Assembly (NCBI RefSeq): GCF_001509475.1
Contig: NZ_LLZG01000368.1
Span: forward strand, 1-53,878
Origin: Streptomyces regalis
GTDB taxonomy: Bacteria > Actinomycetota > Actinomycetes > Streptomycetales > Streptomycetaceae
Direction: 5' to 3'
DNA: 53,878 nt
The notes below the pieces were generated by a model that saw only the letters and a program-made list of their open reading frames with translations, made no database searches and was not told where the DNA came from. Made by a program: the position numbers and the translations under genes. Below, piece after piece: positions 35,884-44,633 of the stretch (positions are counted from its first letter, which is position 1; each line of letters opens with the position of its first letter).

Positions 35884-38457
35884 ATGGACCCGAACAACCG
35901 GGGACCCGAGGAGTACGGACATGACGGCGACGCCCAGGCGTCGCGCCAGCGCCCGCCCAGGGATCCCCTCACATCTGACTTCGGACAGCACACGCCCGTA
36001 CTCGCCCGCACGGTGCAACTGGTCTCGGGCGACTTCCTGCTCACCGTCAACCCCGTCGACGGCAGCGAGATCGAGGTCTGCCCGCCGGCGGAGCGTCCCG
36101 CACGGCCCGAGAAGCTGACCCCGGCCGACCGCGCCGAGGCCGACCGCGCCGCCAAGCCGCCCGTCCCGCCCGGCCCGACCCGTCCCGCCCAGCCGCTGCT
36201 GGCCCGCCAGGACGAGCGCGAACAGCTGGTACGCCTGCTCGCCCGCGGCCGCTCCGTACGCCTCGTCGGCTCCCCGGGCGCCGGCCGCACCAGCCTCCTC
36301 GACCTCGTCGCCGAGGACTGCTCGGACCTCGCCCCCGACGGCGTGGTCCGCCTCACCGGCTTCCACCGCACGCCCGCCGACCTGCTGTACGACCTCTTCT
36401 ACGCCGTCTACAGCGCACCCCTGCACCGCCCGGAACCGGACGAACTGCTCACCTTTGTTCGCGAGATCGGCGCAGTCGTCGTCCTGGACGACCTCGAGTT
36501 CGGCGGCGCCGCGCTCGACGAGCTGCTGGACGCGACCCCCGAGTGCGCCTTCGTGATCGGCGTCACGCCCGACGTGCCCGCGCCGTCCGCCGAGTCCGGC
36601 ATCGAGGACGTCGCCCTCGGCGGTCTCGACCGTGCCGCGAGCGTGGAGCTCCTGGAGCGCGGGGTCGGCCGGGTCCTCACCGAGGACGAGTTGAACTGGG
36701 CGGGCGACCTGTGGTTCGAGTCCGAGGGCCTGCCGCTGCGGTTCGTCCAGGCCGGGTCGCTGCTGCGGCAGCGGGACCGGCTGCGGGCCGGGGCGGACGC
36801 CGTCGACGAGTTCGGGGTCTTCGAGGACGCGGCCCCCATCGACGCCCCTATCGACGCTCCCTTCGACGCGCCGTTCGGCGGCGAGACCGGCCGCGAGGAG
36901 GTGCCTCTGCCGTCGCTCGGCGAGGCGGCCGGGCCTGCCCCGCTGCTCGCCTCGCGGCTCAGCGCCTCGGCGCGCGCCACCCTGAAGTTCGCCGTCGCGC
37001 TCGGCGGCGAGGTGCCGCACCAGGCGCATCTGCCGGCGCTGGTCGGTGACACCCATGCCGACGCCGCGCTGGGCGAGCTGGCCGACTGCGGGCTGGTCAC
37101 ACCGGTCGGCTCCCGCTACCGGCTCGCCGCAGGCGTGCAGGCCCAGCTGGAGGCCGTCGGATACGCCGAGGATGTCCGGGGCGGCGCCCTCACTGCCGCG
37201 CAGCACTACGCCTGGTGGGCCGGGCACCCCTCGGTCACGCCGGAGCGCGTGTGCGCCGAGGCGGACGCCGTGCTTGCCGCGCTCGGCGTGCTCGTGCCGG
37301 GAACCACGCCGCCCGCCGAGGGCGAGGAGAACCCGACCGTGCAGCTGGCCCGTACGGCCGCGCCCGCGTTCGCGGCGGGGCTGCACTGGAGCGCCTGGGA
37401 GCGGGCGCTGCGGGCGGGCGCCGAGGCCGCTCGCCTCGCCGGTGACGTCTCCGAACAGGCCTACTTCCACCACGAGTTGGGCATCCTCGCGCTCTGCGGC
37501 GGCCAGCTGGACCGGGCCCGCGCCGAGCTGGAGACCTCCGTCGGCCTGCGGGGCGCCCTCGCCGACAAGCGGGGCACGGTCGCGGGCCGCCGGGCCCTGG
37601 CGCTGGTCTCGGACCGCTCCGGTACGACCCCGGGGGTGGCCGCGTTCGGTGCCACGGCGGGGGAGGAGGTGCCGGACGCGCGGTACGAGGAGTCGCAGTC
37701 GCCGCCGGGCGGAGTGCCGGCCGCCGCCTTCCCGCCCGGCGGGGACGCCACGACGCTGGTCACCCACCGAGCGTCCTCGCCTCCGTCGCCGTCGTCCTCG
37801 CACAAGGCCCGCGGCGGCGTCCGGGGCTTCGCCCGGCGCAACCTCGTCGCGGCCGGCTCCGGCGCGCTGCTCGTGGCCGTGCTCGGCACGGTGGTGACGC
37901 TCGGCGCGACCTCCGACAACGACCCCAACACCCCGTCCACCCAGGTCGGCGTCAACCCGTCCGCCAGCCAGGGGGTCGGCGACGACAGCCTCGGCGCCGA
38001 CAAGGCGGAGGGCGACGACAGCAAGGGCTCCGGCGACACGGGCACGGCGACGAGCCGGCCTACGGATCCGGGCCCCGACGGCACCCTCGGGACGTCGGAC
38101 GACCCTACCCCCACGGACACTGCGGGGCCGTCGGACGACCCGACCGGGACGCAGGGCTCCGGCGGCGGATCCACGAACTCGCCGACGAAGCCGCCGTCCT
38201 CGACGACGAAGCCGCCGACTTCGAGGCCCCCGACCTCCGAACCGCCGACGTCCGAGCCCCCGACGTCGGAACCGCCGACCAGTGAGCCCCCGACGTCCGA
38301 GCCGCCGACCAGTGATCCGCCGACGGACTCCCCGTCCACGACCACCTCGGCGAGCGGTCCGGCCCCGACCAGTCCGGCGGAGACCTCCACCTCCGCCAGT
38401 GCGCCGACGTCCACCGACGCGGGGTCGCCGAGCAGCAGCTCGGACTCTGTGATCTGA
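35884..38457 (+). CDS. STAND-like ATP-binding protein with one membrane helix and a repetitive Ser/Thr/Pro tail
   Basis: An 857-residue protein from ATG 35884, behind GGGGGG. After a Pro-rich start comes an NTPase-like domain (about 105-420) with GSPGAGRTS at residues 129-137, where Arg135 replaces the Walker A lysine, and Walker B-like AVVVLDDLE (197-205). A helical region (about 420-600) follows, with no clear repeat consensus. One membrane helix lies at about 653-676 (LVAAGSGALLVAVLGTVVTL). The last 180 residues are acidic and Ser/Thr/Pro-rich, with about seven PPTSE/PPTSD repeats, likely outside the membrane. It probably couples cytoplasmic nucleotide state to the envelope; this is inference. 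Conserved in Streptomyces as far as I recall; function unknown. Confidence 0.8.
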   Translation: MDPNNRGPEEYGHDGDAQASRQRPPRDPLTSDFGQHTPVLARTVQLVSGDFLLTVNPVDGSEIEVCPPAERPARPEKLTPADRAEADRAAKPPVPPGPTRPAQPLLARQDEREQLVRLLARGRSVRLVGSPGAGRTSLLDLVAEDCSDLAPDGVVRLTGFHRTPADLLYDLFYAVYSAPLHRPEPDELLTFVREIGAVVVLDDLEFGGAALDELLDATPECAFVIGVTPDVPAPSAESGIEDVALGGLDRAASVELLERGVGRVLTEDELNWAGDLWFESEGLPLRFVQAGSLLRQRDRLRAGADAVDEFGVFEDAAPIDAPIDAPFDAPFGGETGREEVPLPSLGEAAGPAPLLASRLSASARATLKFAVALGGEVPHQAHLPALVGDTHADAALGELADCGLVTPVGSRYRLAAGVQAQLEAVGYAEDVRGGALTAAQHYAWWAGHPSVTPERVCAEADAVLAALGVLVPGTTPPAEGEENPTVQLARTAAPAFAAGLHWSAWERALRAGAEAARLAGDVSEQAYFHHELGILALCGGQLDRARAELETSVGLRGALADKRGTVAGRRALALVSDRSGTTPGVAAFGATAGEEVPDARYEESQSPPGGVPAAAFPPGGDATTLVTHRASSPPSPSSSHKARGGVRGFARRNLVAAGSGALLVAVLGTVVTLGATSDNDPNTPSTQVGVNPSASQGVGDDSLGADKAEGDDSKGSGDTGTATSRPTDPGPDGTLGTSDDPTPTDTAGPSDDPTGTQGSGGGSTNSPTKPPSSTTKPPTSRPPTSEPPTSEPPTSEPPTSEPPTSEPPTSDPPTDSPSTTTSASGPAPTSPAETSTSASAPTSTDAGSPSSSSDSVI

Positions 38458-38474
38458 CGCACTGATCAAGACAA

Positions 38475-38507
38475 GAGGGCCGGGTCCGTTCCTCGGACGC
38501 GGCCCTC
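38475..38507. terminator. bidirectional terminator between convergent genes
   Basis: GAGGGCCG-G-GTCCG pairs with CGGAC-G-CGGCCCTC around a TTCCT loop, one mismatch, between the ATPase-like gene (+) and nucS (-). Confidence 0.75.
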
Positions 38508-38556
38508 ACCGTCGTAGAACTGTCAAAAACTGCCAGGGATTGCCGACAACCGCGCG

Positions 38557-39228
38557 TCAGAACAACCGCAACTTGTCGTCCTCGATCCCGCGCATCGCGT
38601 CGTAGTCCAGGACCTGGCAGCCGATCCCACGGTCCGTGGCGAGGACCCGGGCCTGCGGCTTGATCTCCTGTGCCGCGAAGACGCCCCGGACCGGCGCGAG
38701 ATGGGGGTCCCGGTTCAGCAGCTCCAGATAGCGCGTGAGCTGCTCCACGCCGTCGATCTCGCCGCGCCGCTTGATCTCGACGGCGACCGTCTGGCCCTCG
38801 GCGTCCCGGCACAGGATGTCGACCGGCCCGATGGCCGTCATGTACTCGCGGCGGATGAGCGTGTAGCCCTCGCCGAGGGTTTCGATGCGGTCGGCGAGCA
38901 ACTCCTGGAGGTGCGCTTCCACGCCGTCCTTGATCAGGCCGGGGTCCACGCCGAGTTCGTGCGAGGAGTCGTGGAGGATCTCCTCCATCGTGATGATCAG
39001 CTTCTCGCCCGCTTTGTTGGTGACCGTCCAGACATCCTTCTGCTCGCCGTCCCCCTCCTTCAAAGTGCAGGGCGGCGACATCCAGTTCAGGGGCTTGTAG
39101 GCCCGGTCGTCCGCGTGGATAGAGACGCTGCCGTCCGCCTTGACCAGGATCAGACGGGGCGCCGAGGGCAGGTGGGCGGTGAGCCGGCCCGCGTAGTCGA
39201 CGGAGCATCGGGCAATGACGAGACGCAT
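38557..39228 (-). CDS. nucS: mismatch-specific endonuclease NucS (EndoMS)
   Basis: Cuts both strands at mispaired bases and provides the non-canonical mismatch repair of actinobacteria, which lack MutS/MutL. 223 residues from ATG 39228 ([16 protein letters not shown]); upstream in-frame starts would add an unconserved leader. The N-terminal dimerisation domain is followed by a RecB-like nuclease with GPVDILCRD and [20 protein letters not shown], containing the catalytic Asp, Glu-x-Lys and Gln residues. The extreme C-terminus DDKLRLF resembles the beta-clamp-binding motif of this family. Convergent with the ATPase-like gene, divergent from the SCO5389-type gene. Confidence 0.95.
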   Translation of the reverse strand: MRLVIARCSVDYAGRLTAHLPSAPRLILVKADGSVSIHADDRAYKPLNWMSPPCTLKEGDGEQKDVWTVTNKAGEKLIITMEEILHDSSHELGVDPGLIKDGVEAHLQELLADRIETLGEGYTLIRREYMTAIGPVDILCRDAEGQTVAVEIKRRGEIDGVEQLTRYLELLNRDPHLAPVRGVFAAQEIKPQARVLATDRGIGCQVLDYDAMRGIEDDKLRLF

Positions 39229-39493
39229 GGTCGGCAACGCTACTCGACGGGTCCCGGTCGACGCGATTCGCCCTGGGGGAGTCCGTATGACCCCGGACTG
39301 CCCCTGTTCATTTCTGGCCGATTGTGTGCCTAACGGGGACCGCCCATGTACGCATTCTGCTGGTGCCGTCACCGTCTGTTGCCTACCGTATTAAACGGGA
39401 GGTCGCGAGGCGTGTACGCAGAGTGTCCGATATCGCGAACTCCCCTATCTGTCCGGCAACCCCTGGTGTTCTGGGGGTGCGAGAGGAGAACCC

Positions 39494-39886
39494 ATGTCGC
39501 TCGACGTCTCACCGGCCCTACTCGAACAGGCCGAGCGAGGCGAGGTCGACGAAGCCGAATTCGTCGACTGCGTCCGGACCTCCCTGCCCTATGCATGGGA
39601 GATGATCAGCTCCCTGGTGGCTCAGCTGAAGGTCGACGGCGGTCAGTTCGCCGACAACCAGACGCCCCCGCCGGACGAGCAGGCACGTGGCCAGCTGCTG
39701 CGTGCGCTTGCGAGTGACGCGATACGCGGCGCGCTGCAGCGGCACTTCGGGGTGCGACTGGCCTTCCAGAACTGCCACCGGGTGGCGGTGTTCCCGCTTG
39801 ACGCCTCGGTCGACGAGACGCTTGCCCGCTTCACCTCGGTCCGCAGTCAGCTGCTGAACCAGTCCCCGGAATTCAGGGACTGCTGA
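39494..39886 (+). CDS. SCO5389-family protein of unknown function
   Basis: A 130-residue acidic soluble protein, MSLDVSPALLEQAERGEVDE onward, ending SPEFRDC. It has conserved-looking segments DCVRTSLPYAWEMISSLVAQ and SDAIRGALQRHFGVRLAFQN. I recognise it as the small protein encoded next to nucS in S. coelicolor (SCO5389), a family without an assigned role. ATG 39494 follows GAGAGGAGAACCC. It is divergent from nucS with a 265-base gap holding both promoters. Confidence 0.8.
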   Translation: MSLDVSPALLEQAERGEVDEAEFVDCVRTSLPYAWEMISSLVAQLKVDGGQFADNQTPPPDEQARGQLLRALASDAIRGALQRHFGVRLAFQNCHRVAVFPLDASVDETLARFTSVRSQLLNQSPEFRDC

Positions 39887-39901
39887 CGCACTGAACCGCT
39901 T

Positions 39902-39950
39902 GCTTGCCGCTCCGTACGCGGGAGGTGCAATCAGTACTGGGGCGGCAAGC
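39902..39950. terminator. stem between convergent genes
   Basis: GCTTGCCGC (39902-39910) pairs with GCGGCAAGC (39942-39950) across a 31-base loop, between the SCO5389-type gene (+) and the oxidoreductase gene (-). Confidence 0.5.
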
Positions 39951-40001
39951 CCCCTGGATCGGGCGTTCAGTCATGACGGAGCCGTCCTGCGGCAGGGCGA
40001 T

Positions 40002-41030
40002 TCAGCCGAGGTGCGGCAGCACTTCGGCGCCCAGCCGCCGTACGTTCTCCTCGGTCGCCGCCAGGTCGCCCGAGCCCTCGACGAGCAGGGCGAAGCGGGA
40101 GATGCCGGTCCGTTCGCTGGTCGCCGCCAGGCGGTCGGCGCACAGGCGCGGGGTGCCCACCGGGTGCAGCCCGCAGAGCAGTTCGGTGTACGCCAGCGGG
40201 TCGCGCATCGCGCGAGGGCGGCCGTCCACCGTCACATGGGCCTCCAGGCCCTGCCGGAGCCAGCCCGGCATCGCCTTCGTCAGGGTCTCGACCGCGTCCG
40301 TGCGCCGGTCCGCGATCTGGCAGACGCCGGCCGAGACATGGGCCGCGCCGAGAATCTCCTCCGCCGGACGCCCGGCCGCGCGGGCGTGCTCCCGCCACAG
40401 GGCGACCATCTCGGCCTTCTCCTCGTCGCCCACGTGCATCCCCAGCAGCATCGGCAGCCCGCGCTCGGCCGCCAGGCGCACGCTCGCCGGCGATGTGCAC
40501 GCGACGACGACCTCGGGCCCCTCGGCGTCCGTCAGGCACTCCGACGGTCTTGGTACGACAGGGACTTCACGGAAACCGAAACGGTCCCCGGCGGCCGCGA
40601 CCGAGGGCTCGCGCAGCCAGCGCACGAGCAGATCGAGTGATTCCGGGAACCCCTCCTCGTACGCCCGAAGACCCGAGCCGAACACCTCCAGGTCGACCCA
40701 CGGCCCGCCCCGCCCCACACCCAGCGAGAACCGCCCGCCGGAGGTGATGTGCAGCAGCGCGGCCTGTTCGCCGAGGGCCACCGGGTGCACGGTGGGCAGC
40801 ACGCTGACCGCCGTGCCGACCCGCAGTCGCTCGGTGCGGCCGAGCAGTAACGCGGCCAGGGTGATCGCGGACGGACAGGTGCCGTACGGCACGAAGTGGT
40901 GCTCGGCCAGCCAGACCGAGTCGAGCCCCGCTTCCTCGGCGACCTCGGCGGTGCGGACCGCGCGGTGCAGCGCCTCCCCGTCGCCCTGCCCCGGGAACCG
41001 GGCCGCCAGTACGAAACTTCCTACGTGCAT
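40002..41030 (-). CDS. luciferase-like (LLM class) flavin-dependent oxidoreductase
   Basis: A 342-residue TIM-barrel monooxygenase/dehydrogenase of the bacterial luciferase superfamily, using FMN or F420. Typical segments are AEEAGLDSVWLAEHHFVPYG, ITLAALLLGRTERLRVGTAV, LHITSGGRFSLGVGRGGPW and RPSECLTDAEGPEVVVACTS. The start is ATG 41030 (MHVGSFVLAARFPGQ), after GGAAAAGGCA. Actinobacteria hold many such enzymes and the substrate cannot be read from sequence. Apparently a single-gene unit. Confidence 0.88.
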   Translation of the reverse strand: MHVGSFVLAARFPGQGDGEALHRAVRTAEVAEEAGLDSVWLAEHHFVPYGTCPSAITLAALLLGRTERLRVGTAVSVLPTVHPVALGEQAALLHITSGGRFSLGVGRGGPWVDLEVFGSGLRAYEEGFPESLDLLVRWLREPSVAAAGDRFGFREVPVVPRPSECLTDAEGPEVVVACTSPASVRLAAERGLPMLLGMHVGDEEKAEMVALWREHARAAGRPAEEILGAAHVSAGVCQIADRRTDAVETLTKAMPGWLRQGLEAHVTVDGRPRAMRDPLAYTELLCGLHPVGTPRLCADRLAATSERTGISRFALLVEGSGDLAATEENVRRLGAEVLPHLG

Positions 41031-41253
41031 TGCCTTTTCCTGCTTCCTTGGCTCCGACGCGGAGCTCCCCCGCCCGGCATAACCGTCTGACACGTGCCGA
41101 GGACACGGCTTGGCGAAGGGATTTGCGGATTGTCTGCAGAATGAAGCGCCGGGGTGAGGGACTTGTGGGGGTTGGTGCCGTACGACTACCCCTGTCCGTG
41201 CCGCGTAGGCTGGACATGACCCGTGCATCCTGTATAGCCCCGAGAGGTGTTCC

Positions 41254-41595
41254 GTGTCCCCGCGTCGCAACCGACCCAACGGCCCTAAAGGAGCCGCCTC
41301 GTCCGGAAGAAGCGCCGAGGACGACAGCCCGGTCCGCTACGGCGGCTGGCAGTCGGCCGAGAGCTGGCAGGGCGAGGACTGGAACGTACGGCATGTGGCG
41401 GGCGCGAGCGCGCAGGGCAAGGCGTACCGCTGCCCGGGCTGCGACCAGTTGATCCCGGACGGCGTCCCGCACGTGGTCGCCTGGCCGGACCACGCGGGCG
41501 TCGACGACCGCCGCCACTGGCACAGGGCGTGCTGGAACGCGAGGGACCGCCGCACCACGCGGGTGCAGCGGTCCCGTAACGCGCCGAAGTTCTAG
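41254..41595 (+). CDS. small zinc-ribbon-like protein
   Basis: A 113-residue basic protein, MSPRRNRPNGPKGAASSGRS onward. The central region YRCPGCDQLIPDGVPHVVAW followed by RRHWHRACWNARDRR contains CxxC and HxxC pairs, suggesting a single bound zinc. The N-terminal 35 residues look disordered. Similar proteins are sometimes annotated as ATP/GTP-binding, but no P-loop is present. The GTG start at 41254 follows GAGAGGTGTTCC. It converges with the ABC cassette 20 bases away. Function unknown. Confidence 0.8.
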   Translation: MSPRRNRPNGPKGAASSGRSAEDDSPVRYGGWQSAESWQGEDWNVRHVAGASAQGKAYRCPGCDQLIPDGVPHVVAWPDHAGVDDRRHWHRACWNARDRRTTRVQRSRNAPKF

Positions 41596-41614
41596 CGGTT
41601 CCGGCCGGGTCGGC

Positions 41615-42484
41615 TCACACGTCCCGCTGCTCCAGCAGGGCATAGGCGCCGGCGAACGCGGCGGCCGTCACGACGAGCATGATCCACAGCGGGTCCCAGC
41701 CGGACGGGCCGGTTTCGCTCAGGGACTGCTCGTAGAAGACGCTGAGCTGGTTCGGGATCGAGTACTCGAACAGGGCCCGCTGCAGGTCCTCCAGCGACTG
41801 CGAGAACATGAACAGCGCGATGACCAGCGGCGCCAGCAGCACGCCGATCATGATCGTGATCGCGCCCGCCGAGTGCCGGATGATCGAGCCGACGACGAGC
41901 GAGAGCAGGCCGAGCAGCGCGATGTAGAGCGAGATGCCGACCGTGCCCTTCAGCCACTCCTCGCCGCTGGGCTCCCGCGCGTCCAGCATGGCCACGTCCG
42001 CGAGGGCGACGAGGAGGACCGACGCCAGCGTCACCACGAACGCGACCGCGAAGAACACGATCGCCTTCGCCGCCAGTACCCGGCCGCGGGTCGGGCACGC
42101 GGTCATCGTGGTCCGGATCATGCCGGTGCCGTACTCGGAGGCGGTGGTCAGCACGCCGAGCGTGATGATGCACATGCTGCCGAGCAGCAGCCCGAAGAAG
42201 CCGAACGACAGCGGGTTCTCCTCGCTCAGGCCGGCGCCCGAGGAGTTGGCGGCGACCAGTGCGGCGGCCGCCAGGCCGATGCCGACGACGAGCAGCACGA
42301 ACACGCCGAGCGTCCACATCGTGGAGCGCACCGAGCGGATCTTCGTCCACTCCGAGGCGAGCGCGTGCCCGAGGTGCGTGCGCACGACGGGGATCGGCGA
42401 GGTGTAGGTGGGGTACGACGAGCCGGGCGCCGCCTGCCAGTTCGGTGCGGCGGTCTGCGGCATCGGGGGCTGGGGCGTGCTCAT
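41615..42484 (-). CDS. ABC-2 type permease, cassette 1
   Basis: A 289-residue membrane protein with six predicted helices, preceded by a Pro-rich cytoplasmic N-terminus (MSTPQPPMPQTAAPNWQAAP). The SEWTKIRSVRSTMWTL segment and ASEYGTGMIRTT are typical of lantibiotic/bacitracin-type exporters (BcrB/EcsB-like). Its start overlaps the stop of the partner ATPase (ATGA at 42481-42484), giving coupled translation. It is paralogous to the permease at 43861. Substrate unknown. Confidence 0.9.
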   Translation of the reverse strand: MSTPQPPMPQTAAPNWQAAPGSSYPTYTSPIPVVRTHLGHALASEWTKIRSVRSTMWTLGVFVLLVVGIGLAAAALVAANSSGAGLSEENPLSFGFFGLLLGSMCIITLGVLTTASEYGTGMIRTTMTACPTRGRVLAAKAIVFFAVAFVVTLASVLLVALADVAMLDAREPSGEEWLKGTVGISLYIALLGLLSLVVGSIIRHSAGAITIMIGVLLAPLVIALFMFSQSLEDLQRALFEYSIPNQLSVFYEQSLSETGPSGWDPLWIMLVVTAAAFAGAYALLEQRDV

Positions 42485-43716
42485 CGGGCGTCCTCGGGCT
42501 TGGTCGGGGCGGCAGGGGCGGAGGCAGTGGCGGGTGCGGCGGGCGGCTGAGCCGGGGCCTGCGGGGGTGCGGCAGGGGGCTGAGCCGGGGGCTGGGGCGC
42601 CTGCGGGGCCTGCGCGGCGTACGGGTTGGGCACACCGGCTCCGGGCGTGGCTGCGGGCGCGCCAGGGGCGCCGTACGGCCCCTGCCCGCCCTGCTCGGGC
42701 GGCGGCGGGGCGTACCAGCCGGGCTGGCCCTGACCCGGGACCGGCATCGGCGGCTGCGCGCCCGGCGGCAGCTGCTGCATCAGCCCTGCCTTCTGGTCGG
42801 TCGTCGAGCGGTAGTCGACCGCTCCCTGCGTCATCCGCATGTACGCCTCCTCCAGCGAGGCCTGGTGCGGCGACAGCTCCCACAGGCGTACGTCGGAGTC
42901 GTGCGCGATGTCGCTGATGCGGGGGAGCGGCAGCCCGGTCACCCGCAGTGCGCCGTCCTGCTCGGGCAGCACGTGCCCGCCCGCCTCGGTGAGCGCGCCG
43001 GCCAGCTTCTCGCGCAGCTGCGGCTCGGTGTCGGGCGTACGGACCCGGGCGAAGCCGGCGGAGTTCGCCGCGATGAAGTCCTTGACGCTCATGTCGGCGA
43101 GCAGCTGGCCGCGGCCGATGACGATCAGATGGTCGGCGGTCAGCGCCATCTCGCTCATGAGGTGGGAGGAGACGAAGACCGTCCGCCCCTCGGCCGCGAG
43201 CGACTTCATCAGGTTGCGCACCCAGAGGATGCCCTCGGGGTCGAGGCCGTTGACCGGCTCGTCGAACAGCAGCACCTGCGGATCGCCCAGCAGTGCGGCG
43301 GCGATGCCGAGCCGCTGGCCCATGCCGAGCGAGAAGCCCTTGGAGCGCTTCCTGGCCACGTCCTGGAGGCCGACCACGCCGAGCACCTCGTCGACCCGCC
43401 GGGCCGGGATGCCGGACAGCTGGGCCAGGGACAGCAGGTGGCTGCGGGCGGCCCGGCCGCCGTGCACGGCCTTGGCGTCCAGCAGCGCGCCGACCTGGCG
43501 GGGGGCGTTGGGCAGCTTGCGGTACGGGTAGCCGCCAATGGTGACGTTGCCCGCGGTCGGGTTGTCCAGGCCGAGGATCATCCGCATCGTCGTCGACTTG
43601 CCCGAGCCGTTGGGGCCCAGGAAGCCGGTGACGGCACCGGGCCGCACCTGGAAGGACAGGTTGTACACAGCGGTCTTGTCGCCGTAGCGCTTGGTCAGGC
43701 CGACTGCTTCGATCAT
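42481..43716 (-). CDS. ABC transporter ATPase with a long Pro/Ala/Gln-rich C-terminal tail, cassette 1
   Basis: About 411 residues. The nucleotide-binding domain is complete: Walker A FLGPNGSGKSTTMRMI, signature FSLGMGQRLGIAAALL, Walker B VLLFDEPVNGLDPEG, switch histidine VSSHLMSEMA. After the BcrA-like core (about 305 residues) comes a roughly 100-residue low-complexity tail rich in Pro, Ala, Gln and Gly. The paralogue at 44634 ends soon after its core, so the tail is special to this copy and resembles the permease N-terminus. I chose ATG 43716 (MIEAVGLTKRYGDK); GTG 43725 adds three residues. Transcribed leftwards from the region with two 18-bp direct repeats. Confidence 0.9.
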   Translation of the reverse strand: MIEAVGLTKRYGDKTAVYNLSFQVRPGAVTGFLGPNGSGKSTTMRMILGLDNPTAGNVTIGGYPYRKLPNAPRQVGALLDAKAVHGGRAARSHLLSLAQLSGIPARRVDEVLGVVGLQDVARKRSKGFSLGMGQRLGIAAALLGDPQVLLFDEPVNGLDPEGILWVRNLMKSLAAEGRTVFVSSHLMSEMALTADHLIVIGRGQLLADMSVKDFIAANSAGFARVRTPDTEPQLREKLAGALTEAGGHVLPEQDGALRVTGLPLPRISDIAHDSDVRLWELSPHQASLEEAYMRMTQGAVDYRSTTDQKAGLMQQLPPGAQPPMPVPGQGQPGWYAPPPPEQGGQGPYGAPGAPAATPGAGVPNPYAAQAPQAPQPPAQPPAAPPQAPAQPPAAPATASAPAAPTKPEDAR

Positions 43717-43805
43717 GCTCCGCACCCATCGAAAGGATCAGGACAGCAGGGCACACGCCCCCGTAAGGGTTAGGAGCTTATCGGGGAGCTGACGGTTCCA
43801 CCCAT

Positions 43806-43844
43806 GAGTGAGTAAAGGCTTTCGGCGAGCGAGTAAGGGCTTTC
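43806..43844 (-). promoter_or_regulatory. two 18-bp direct repeats upstream of ABC cassette 1
   Basis: GAGTGAGTAAAGGCTTTC (43806-43823) and GAGCGAGTAAGGGCTTTC (43827-43844) match at 16 of 18 positions with a 21-bp period, two helical turns. They lie 90-128 bases upstream of the ATPase start, in the 144-base gap between the two cassettes, a place suited to a cooperative operator. Confidence 0.5.
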
Positions 43845-43860
43845 CGCCGCGCGGCCGTCG

Positions 43861-44631
43861 CTATGCGTCCCGCCGCTTCAGCAGGACGTAACCGCCGGCG
43901 AGCGCCGCGATCACCCAGAGCAGCATGATGCCGAGCCCGCCCCAGGGGCCGTACGGGGTGTCGTCGTCGACCGGGGTGACCACCTGCATGATCTTGCTGC
44001 CGGCCTGGTCGGGCAGATAGCGGCCGATCTTCTCGGTGGCCCCCACATTGCCCAGGATGTTCGAGATCAGGAAGAAGAACGGCATCAGGATGCCCAGCGA
44101 CAGCATCGGTGAACGCAGCATCGCGGCGACGCCCATCGAGAACATCGCGATGAGGGTCATGTAGAGCCCGCCGCCGATCACCGCCCGCAGCACGCCGGGA
44201 TCGCCGATGGCCGCCTTGTGCTCACCGAGCATCGCCTGCCCGAGGAAGAAGGCGACGAAGCTCGTGGCCATGCCGACGACGAGCGCGAGGCCGGTCGCCA
44301 CCGCGATCTTGCTGAACAGGAACGTGCCCCGCCGCGGTACGGCGGCCAGCGAGGTGCGGATCATGCCGGTGCTGTACTCGTTCGAGACGACGAGCACCCC
44401 GAACACGATCATCGCGAGCTGGCCGAGGGTCATCCCGGCGAAGCTGATGAAGGTCGGGTCGAAGGACAGCTGGTCCCGCCGGTCCATGTTGTCGAACTCG
44501 TTCTTCGACAGGGCCGAGATCAGCATGCCGAGGGCGATCGTGACCACCACGGCGAGGGAGAGCGTCCACACGGTGGAGGCCACGGACCGGATCTTGGTCC
44601 ACTCGGAGCGGATCACCTGGGTGGCTGCCAT
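43861..44631 (-). CDS. ABC-2 type permease, cassette 2
   Basis: A 256-residue membrane protein, MAATQVIRSEWTKIRSVAST onward, with about six helices and the family segments SNEYSTGMIRTSLAA and FFLISNILGN. It lacks the Pro-rich N-terminus of its paralogue at 41615. ATG 44631 lies 2 bases after the partner ATPase stop, and GGAGGAG within the ATPase end is its ribosome-binding site. Substrate unknown. Confidence 0.9.
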   Translation of the reverse strand: MAATQVIRSEWTKIRSVASTVWTLSLAVVVTIALGMLISALSKNEFDNMDRRDQLSFDPTFISFAGMTLGQLAMIVFGVLVVSNEYSTGMIRTSLAAVPRRGTFLFSKIAVATGLALVVGMATSFVAFFLGQAMLGEHKAAIGDPGVLRAVIGGGLYMTLIAMFSMGVAAMLRSPMLSLGILMPFFFLISNILGNVGATEKIGRYLPDQAGSKIMQVVTPVDDDTPYGPWGGLGIMLLWVIAALAGGYVLLKRRDA

Positions 44632-44633
44632 GG

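Noticed and set aside
35867..36118. A small gene starting at the ATG at 35876
   Set aside because: It is in another frame of the ATPase-like gene and loses coding character. ATG 35884, with the G-rich site upstream, opens the long frame.
38200..38335. Regular repeats that might be a CRISPR array
   Set aside because: The 15-base period is in frame and encodes PPTSE repeats of a surface tail, with no unique spacers and no cas genes.
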